A DNA stretch of 64,000 nt from an uncultured Fibrobacter sp. (lineage in GTDB: Bacteria > Fibrobacterota > Fibrobacteria > Fibrobacterales > Fibrobacteraceae), in contig CAMKMX010000003.1 in assembly GCA_946414025.1 (NCBI GenBank), forward strand, positions 62,001-126,000. Reading direction: 5' to 3'. Positions 58,907 to 64,000 of this stretch are shown here, piece by piece (the first letter of the stretch is position 1; each line of letters starts with the position of its first letter). The notes beneath the pieces are model-generated. The model was given only the letters and a program-made list of their open reading frames with translations. It did not search any database and was not told the origin of the DNA. A program made the translations under genes and the position numbers.

Positions 58907-61471
58907 GAAACTATAATTCCCGACGCGGACAAAGAAGGTGTAGTCCATCACGTCACCCAGTTCGTCGAGAGTTTCGCGGTCCACCAGGCGGGACATCCCC
59001 GCAGATACTGAGATGGACTTGTACGCAAAGCGTAGCGTCGGTTCCAGAATAAACTTGTCGGCCCCGAGGTGCGCCGTCGGATTCTCTTCGAAGTCCCGCA
59101 CGTAGGCACCAAACACCCACATGCCGAAAATACCCTTATGAAGCCCGAGGTTTATACGGGCAAGTCCATAGTGGTGGCTCAGCAGTTCCGGATTGTACCA
59201 TTCCCCAGTCCAGGGGGTGGCCGCAACACGCCTGCGGTAGAAATTGTCCAGCGGCAAGAGCCCCGTTGATTTGGGATAGACATAACCATGACCTTCGTCG
59301 TGATACATATCCACGCCACCACCCAGGAAAAGTCCCAGCGTCAAGAAAGATACCGGTGAGCGGCTGGCGTACATTTCCAGAGAAAGCTTGTGGTATATGG
59401 GAATCAGTTCCGCAATGTCAATCTTGTAACGCACGGACTGGAGTCCCCATTCCAGGAACAGGGACTGTCCGCTATAGGAGAAGAACGGATCCGTGTCGCC
59501 GCCTTCGTAGCGGTATTGGAGGGCAGGTGAAACGGGCCATGTTTCCAAATCGTCCATCCGGTACACTTGGGCAAAATCAATAGTCCTGTCTCCCAACATG
59601 AATGTAAGCGATGTCACCTGGTGGGCTGTCAAGTGGTAATCTACCCACATGTTAAAGTCACTTCGTTTTTCACCGCGAGGCGTCGTGAAATATGCGTTAT
59701 CTTCTAAATAAGATTCAAAAGGCCGCAGGGTCTGCCAGTCATAGCGGAGCCCTACCGACCAGTCCCTGTTCCACAGGCGGGAAATTTCCAACTTGGGACT
59801 TACGCCGTATGACCTTGGGCCTACGAATCCCGAAACCCCGAGGGCGATATCCATCTGGTTCACGAAGGAGAGCGTCATATCACCGTAGGCATGGGGCCCG
59901 ATGGCGCTGGACCCGAAACCGCCCACAGAAACATCTACCGTCGGGGCGACCTTCGCACCGACCAACACGTTCCCCGTCGGCAACATGTCAAAGGAAACGG
60001 AATCGTAGGCAGGTTCCTTGGAAATTTCTTTCAAGAAATTTTCGGGCGCCACCATGCCCGTGTCGCTTTCGTCCCAATAAGAGGCTATTGTGGAATGGGT
60101 TTCCGCAGACAGGCTGTCAAAAGACGGTTTGAACTTGAACCATGGGGCAGCCACCTTCTTGAAAGTCAAATAGTCCAGCGAGTCGTTCCTGAAAGGGATT
60201 AGTTCCGTAGCGTGGCGTTCCAAGGCAGAGAACCCCGCCTGAATCCATGCCGTATAGGCAGAATCCGTAGCGTAATGGGCGCGGAGCACTACACCGGACT
60301 CCTGGTAAGACAAGTTCTGCAGGGGCTTTTCGAAAAGAATACGCTGCCAGGGGGAATTCCAGGACGACACGGAAGCAAGAGCCACCCGGGGAATTCCAAC
60401 CGAAATAATGGGGACTTGCTCATAGACATCTTCAAAGGGCACCGCAAGCCCCGGACACAGTTCTCCGGAGTTGTAGTTTTCAACCAGCGGGAGACTCTTG
60501 AACACATACTCCGAAGTATTCCATTGTTCGCCGTTACAGCCAAGCACCGTAAAGGGAATCACCGCCCCGCGAGGTACACGGTTCATGGCTTCTTGAAAGC
60601 GGAGCTTTGCAATGGCATACCTATGGGCGGAAGTATCCGGTTCAAAGGACTTGGGAATTTTCCGCAAGGTCATGGACGAATCCGGCTGCAACGCAAAACG
60701 GTAACGCAGGCTGGGCACGCCATCGGGAGAAATGGGCCACCTGGCCTGTTCCTGCTTTTTATTGTACAGGTCGTCGAACATGTTATGGCCCACGTAGCCC
60801 TGCAGGTACGGGTCCAGCAGCACTCGCTGGATATCGTCTAGTGTCATTCCGTGAGTCCAGAGGTAACCCACGAAAGCGCCCCACGACGTACCTACCACGG
60901 AATCAATGCGGACCTTGTAGGTTTCGATGGCATAGAGCACGCCCAGATGGAACCAGGGAGAACGCTCGCCGCCGCTGAGGTAGAGAACGGATTTTTTTTG
61001 TTCGGGACTCGAGGTTCGAGGCTCGAGGCTCGAGGCCTGGGGAACGGCATCATCAGCCGACAAATCTATGGTTTCGCATTTCCACGATGTGTCGGGGGAA
61101 GCCTCCCCCTCGCTCCCGCCGCATGCCACTCCCGACACTCTCTTGTCATCCTCGCGTAGGCGAGGATCTCCTATCAGTTCTCCCTTTTCTGCGGCGTCCG
61201 CTACCCCCTCTGCAGGGGACACCCCCGCAACGCCCCCGCTGTCAGGGTTCGAGGCTCGAGGCTCGGGGCTAGAGGTTTGAGGAATGTCATCCTCGCGTAG
61301 GCGAGGATCCGCTTGAGAGGTTTGAGGTTCAGATGTAGTGGGAACAAGACTATCCGCAGGGGCCTGCGCCGTAGAATCCTGGGCAGCCGTCATCTGCGAC
61401 AGCAGACTGTCGGCAGGTTCTGCAGGCAACAAGGAAAAGGCGACCAACAGGATGGCCGCCACCTTCGGCAT
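58904..61471 (-). CDS. Patatin-like phospholipase fused to an outer-membrane barrel
   Basis: 855 residues from the ATG at 61471 (MPKVAAILLVAFSLLP signal peptide). A repeat-encoded low-complexity region (about 47-150, with DPRLREDD twice and SEPRTSS-type units) precedes the patatin domain (about 155-440): YLSGGERSPWFHLGVL (oxyanion loop variant), nucleophile in VVGTSWGAFVGYL (GxSxG). The C-terminal about 350 residues are barrel-like (DWSVGLRYDW, LFLEWGLQSVRY, YTFFVRVGNYSF ending in Phe), like the type V/TamA-related patatins. The catalytic Asp is not obvious. Confidence 0.82.
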   Translation of the reverse strand: MPKVAAILLVAFSLLPAEPADSLLSQMTAAQDSTAQAPADSLVPTTSEPQTSQADPRLREDDIPQTSSPEPRASNPDSGGVAGVSPAEGVADAAEKGELIGDPRLREDDKRVSGVACGGSEGEASPDTSWKCETIDLSADDAVPQASSLEPRTSSPEQKKSVLYLSGGERSPWFHLGVLYAIETYKVRIDSVVGTSWGAFVGYLWTHGMTLDDIQRVLLDPYLQGYVGHNMFDDLYNKKQEQARWPISPDGVPSLRYRFALQPDSSMTLRKIPKSFEPDTSAHRYAIAKLRFQEAMNRVPRGAVIPFTVLGCNGEQWNTSEYVFKSLPLVENYNSGELCPGLAVPFEDVYEQVPIISVGIPRVALASVSSWNSPWQRILFEKPLQNLSYQESGVVLRAHYATDSAYTAWIQAGFSALERHATELIPFRNDSLDYLTFKKVAAPWFKFKPSFDSLSAETHSTIASYWDESDTGMVAPENFLKEISKEPAYDSVSFDMLPTGNVLVGAKVAPTVDVSVGGFGSSAIGPHAYGDMTLSFVNQMDIALGVSGFVGPRSYGVSPKLEISRLWNRDWSVGLRYDWQTLRPFESYLEDNAYFTTPRGEKRSDFNMWVDYHLTAHQVTSLTFMLGDRTIDFAQVYRMDDLETWPVSPALQYRYEGGDTDPFFSYSGQSLFLEWGLQSVRYKIDIAELIPIYHKLSLEMYASRSPVSFLTLGLFLGGGVDMYHDEGHGYVYPKSTGLLPLDNFYRRRVAATPWTGEWYNPELLSHHYGLARINLGLHKGIFGMWVFGAYVRDFEENPTAHLGADKFILEPTLRFAYKSISVSAGMSRLVDRETLDELGDVMDYTFFVRVGNYSF
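61005..61330. repeat. Intergenic-type repeats inside the patatin-like gene
   Basis: TCGAGGTTCGAGGCTCGAGG heptamers at 61012-61038 and 61249-61285, plus REP-like GTCATCCTCGCG-TAGG-CGAGGATC at 61145-61168 and 61286-61309. All keep the reading frame and supply the EPRAS/EPRTS and DPRLREDD segments. Confidence 0.8.
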
Positions 61472-61478
61472 AAACCGC

Positions 61479-62486
61479 CTAGGCAAACCTTGCGGGATTG
61501 GCCACATACTTAGCCGCTACCTCTTGAGCCACGTATCCGGAACGCACCAGTTCTGCAAGGCTATCGTCCATCAGCATCATGCCTTCGGAAGCCGAAGCCG
61601 CAATGACCGACAGCAGCTTGAAATGGTCTCCAGTGCGGACACACATGGCCACGTTCTGAGAATTGAAAAGTACTTCCCAGGCGGCAACGGCACCGGAACC
61701 TTCGGCAGCTCCCGGAAGCAGGCGCTGCACCACAACCGCCTTCAACGCAGAAGAAAGCATGGTCCGGACCAAAGCCTTGTCTTCGGGCTTGGCGGCCGCC
61801 ACAAGGGCGTCCAGGGCACCGGCGGAATTGCCGGCGGTCACGTTACACACCACCAGGGCACCTGCCTCGGCGGCCTGAAGCATAGGCAAAAGGAAACTGG
61901 GGTCAAAGTCACCCATCCACAGCAAATCTATTCCGCTGCGAATAGCCTGATCCACCTTCTCGGCCACGCCACCGACAGAATCCTCCAAAATGAGGCTGCT
62001 GCCCTGCTTTACAGGAAGTTCTTGGGCCTTGTCCAAGAAGCAGGCCCTTAAAATCTTGGATTCGCAAAGGGCGCCCACATAAGCCGTGGCGCTGGTAGTC
62101 TTGCCGGAGCAAGCCGGGCCAGCAAAAAGTACTAGGCCAGAACTGAAGCCCAGCATATTCTCTACAGCAGGAGGAACTCCGAGGGCGTTAAATTCCGGGC
62201 ACTCGTTCAAGAGCGGACGGAATACGGCCCCGTTACCGAGCGCCTCACGGAAATACCGTACGCGCCAGCGCATGCCCTGCCAAGGGCCGCCAATCATGGA
62301 GCCGGATTCCCCTTCCAGGGAGCCCAAAAATTCAGCCAAGGAACCAAAGGGAATAACCGGAGCGTCGGGAACGGCGCAAACCTGCCCTGCCAAGCGAATT
62401 GCAGGAACGGCACCTTCGGTAATAATCAGTTCACTACTGCCGGTATTGACGGCATATTCCAAAAGAGATTCAATTTCTGCAGCCAT
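61479..62486 (-). CDS. PilT-like ATPase, reduced
   Basis: 335 residues. PilT-type layout: PAS-like N-terminal region (LLEYAVNTGSSELIITEGAVPAIRLAG), then an ATPase core with Walker A GPACSGKTT and DLLWMGDFDP in the Walker B position. Typical Asp-box and His-box motifs of twitching ATPases are weak or absent. KAVVVQRLLPG and EVLFNSQNVAMCVRTGD match PilT C-terminal signatures. It probably partners the upstream paralogue 2 nt away in a type IV pilus or secretion-related system. Confidence 0.8.
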   Translation of the reverse strand: MAAEIESLLEYAVNTGSSELIITEGAVPAIRLAGQVCAVPDAPVIPFGSLAEFLGSLEGESGSMIGGPWQGMRWRVRYFREALGNGAVFRPLLNECPEFNALGVPPAVENMLGFSSGLVLFAGPACSGKTTSATAYVGALCESKILRACFLDKAQELPVKQGSSLILEDSVGGVAEKVDQAIRSGIDLLWMGDFDPSFLLPMLQAAEAGALVVCNVTAGNSAGALDALVAAAKPEDKALVRTMLSSALKAVVVQRLLPGAAEGSGAVAAWEVLFNSQNVAMCVRTGDHFKLLSVIAASASEGMMLMDDSLAELVRSGYVAQEVAAKYVANPARFA

Positions 62487-62488
62487 CT

Positions 62489-64000
62489 TTATGCCTCCCC
62501 GCCTGCAGGATGATACGCCGCAAAGCGTCTAATGTCGTTTGCCCGTTTCCAGGCTTCTACACCGTCGATGTAACCCGCTTCCACGCATTTCTGCAGGGAA
62601 TCGTCCAAAGTAACGCCCTGGTCTCGCTGGCTACTGATAGCGGCATTCAGCTGGGACAGGTCACCCTTGCGGATCATGCCCGCAATAGTAGGCGTCACCC
62701 GCACGGCTTCGGCGGCAAGAACCAGGCCCTGGTTGTCTACCACGGGAACCAAATGCTGCACGATAACGCCCTTCAGCTGGTCTGCCAGGGAACTAGCCAA
62801 AGAAGACCGTCCACTTTCGGGAACAGAAACCAGGAGCCTCGAAAGCAAGGCGTGGATGTTGTTTCCGCGAGTAACGGCAAACACCAAAGCGCCAGAATTG
62901 GCGGCCTGCAAAAGCAGGTTCAGCTCGTCCACATTTTCCAGATGGTCAAAGCAAATCACGTCGGCACCGTCACGCATGGCAAGGGCGATTCCGTCTAGCC
63001 CCGTACGGACATGGAGTCCCACCTCTTTCTGGACTAAAGCGCCACCACCGCCCTGCAAGATTCTTTCAATAGGCCGTTCGATGGTCTGGATGTAGCACGG
63101 ACGGTTTGCGGCAATGGTTTCGGCGAAGGCGTTCACCGTAGTGGTGCGCCCGCTGGCCGAAGGCCCAGCTACCAGCACAAGGCCGCTGTTGAGTTCCGCA
63201 AACTGGGTGCAGAAAGGCGGAAGATTCAAAGAATCCAGAGCCGCCGCCTCCGTAGGAATCACCCGGATAGACACGCTGGGAACGACCCCGTTCCAGGTTA
63301 CGGAAATACGGGCACGACCCACACCAGCGAGGGCGATGGTCTTGCTGAAGTTCCTGCCGGCCACCACCTGGTAATCGTCGGCAAAACCTTCGGAGGCTTC
63401 GGCCAAAAGTTCAGAGATGCGGGTCTTATCTACCACCTGTTCGGTGGCCGGGAACAGCGCACCAGACTGGCGCATAACCACCTGACGGTTGGAATAAAGG
63501 TAGATGTCCGTAGCTCCGTACTGACGGGCAAATGCAATCATCTTTTTCAAGGACATGATGGGGAGCAGAGTCTGGGGCGCTTCTACCGCCGTTCCCTCTC
63601 CAGAAGAAAGGGCGAACTGGCGGGGCAGTTCCTGCTCGCCTTCTTCGGCCGAATCTTCGCCTAGTTCCTCGGCAAGGGCGATGGTCGAGATACTTGTAGT
63701 TTCCAGACCGGAAACCTTTTCCACCACCATGTTGGACGAAGAAGATTCACCGTAAATGTTGTTGCCCTCGATTTGCAAGGCGGGTTCGTCATCTACAGGT
63801 TCGGCCACGGCGGGTTTTGCCTCTACAGGAGCGGGCTTGGGTGCCGGAGCTGCGGCTGGAGCTGGCTTAGGGGCAGCGGGTGCAGCCTGTGCAGGTTGGG
63901 CTGCAGCATTAGCGGCTGCATGCTTCGCTTCCAGGTTCTGCACAAAGGCAAGGACCTTCGCGTACATGGCCTCCTGCAATATGCCAGCCTTTACCAGGAC
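62489..64000 (-). CDS. PilT-like ATPase with extended N-terminus (runs off window)
   Basis: At least 503 residues; the frame is open to the window edge, so the start is probably outside. The N-terminal part (VKAGILQEAMYAKVLAFVQ) resembles the MshEN-type N-domain of secretion ATPases, followed by an Ala/Pro-rich linker and a PilT-like core. The Walker A reads GPSASGRTT with Arg in place of the invariant Lys. GADVICFDHLENVDELNLLLQAANSGALVF is the Walker B region. It forms an operon with the downstream paralogue. Confidence 0.8.
   Translation of the reverse strand, partial: VLVKAGILQEAMYAKVLAFVQNLEAKHAAANAAAQPAQAAPAAPKPAPAAAPAPKPAPVEAKPAVAEPVDDEPALQIEGNNIYGESSSSNMVVEKVSGLETTSISTIALAEELGEDSAEEGEQELPRQFALSSGEGTAVEAPQTLLPIMSLKKMIAFARQYGATDIYLYSNRQVVMRQSGALFPATEQVVDKTRISELLAEASEGFADDYQVVAGRNFSKTIALAGVGRARISVTWNGVVPSVSIRVIPTEAAALDSLNLPPFCTQFAELNSGLVLVAGPSASGRTTTVNAFAETIAANRPCYIQTIERPIERILQGGGGALVQKEVGLHVRTGLDGIALAMRDGADVICFDHLENVDELNLLLQAANSGALVFAVTRGNNIHALLSRLLVSVPESGRSSLASSLADQLKGVIVQHLVPVVDNQGLVLAAEAVRVTPTIAGMIRKGDLSQLNAAISSQRDQGVTLDDSLQKCVEAGYIDGVEAWKRANDIRRFAAYHPAGGEA

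Overview
This 64 kb window looks like a chromosomal segment of a Fibrobacter-like rumen or gut bacterium (Fibrobacterota, FCB group). The case rests on four things: very large secreted cellulases built from a GH5 domain, several CBM11-like modules, Ser-rich linkers and C-terminal sorting domains; many lipoproteins and outer-membrane beta-barrels; futalosine-pathway MqnC; and promoters that resemble the Bacteroidota TAnnTTTG box. The species call is inference, because no 16S gene is present.

Layout. 0-5 kb: an edge-truncated gene, an outer-membrane protein, a lipoprotein, tpiA, secG, murD and tRNA-Leu(GAG). 5-15 kb: tgt, a radical SAM/SPASM protein, an overlapping three-gene signalling operon (sensor kinase, lone receiver, NtrC-type activator), an RlmI-like rRNA methyltransferase, a DRE-TIM aldolase and mqnC. 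15-25 kb: a co-translated pair of secreted proteins (one lipase-like), a lipoprotein, then a 1596-residue GH5 cellulase followed directly by a 44-residue Cys-containing peptide gene. 25-45 kb: housekeeping and envelope genes (serC, a GerW/YtfJ-family protein, an endonuclease III-like Fe-S protein, psd, trmO, prfA-prmC, rlpA, TPR lipoproteins, a region-1.1-less sigma-70 factor, DUF971-Mrp, a ModF-like ABC ATPase, azlCD). 45-57 kb: a polysaccharide-degradation island with a giant multidomain putative glycosidase, an Rpn/PD-(D/E)XK protein, a GH5 cellulase and a non-catalytic binding protein. The last two share an apparently identical 1.6 kb direct repeat. 57-64 kb: a small secreted protein, mltG, a patatin-like outer-membrane protein and two degenerate PilT-type ATPases, the last running off the window.

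How the parts fit. The surface enzymes carry signal peptides, CBM11-like modules and C-terminal domains typical of type IX secretion cargo, so they probably act on cellulose and beta-glucan at the cell surface. The signalling operon may control an envelope or uptake programme through sigma-54. prfA and prmC form a substrate-enzyme pair.

The most unusual features are: (i) several families of short repeats, two palindromic (REP-like) and others built from 6-7 nt degenerate units, that fill intergenic gaps, supply stop codons and in at least three genes lie in frame inside coding sequence; (ii) a recurrent TAnnTTT(G/A) motif 4-8 nt before start codons, suggesting many leaderless mRNAs; (iii) a 154-nt nested palindrome at 36.3 kb; (iv) a RiPP-like small peptide downstream of a cellulase; (v) an apparently unnamed four-Cys module shared by two surface proteins; and (vi) the recent 1.6 kb duplication.
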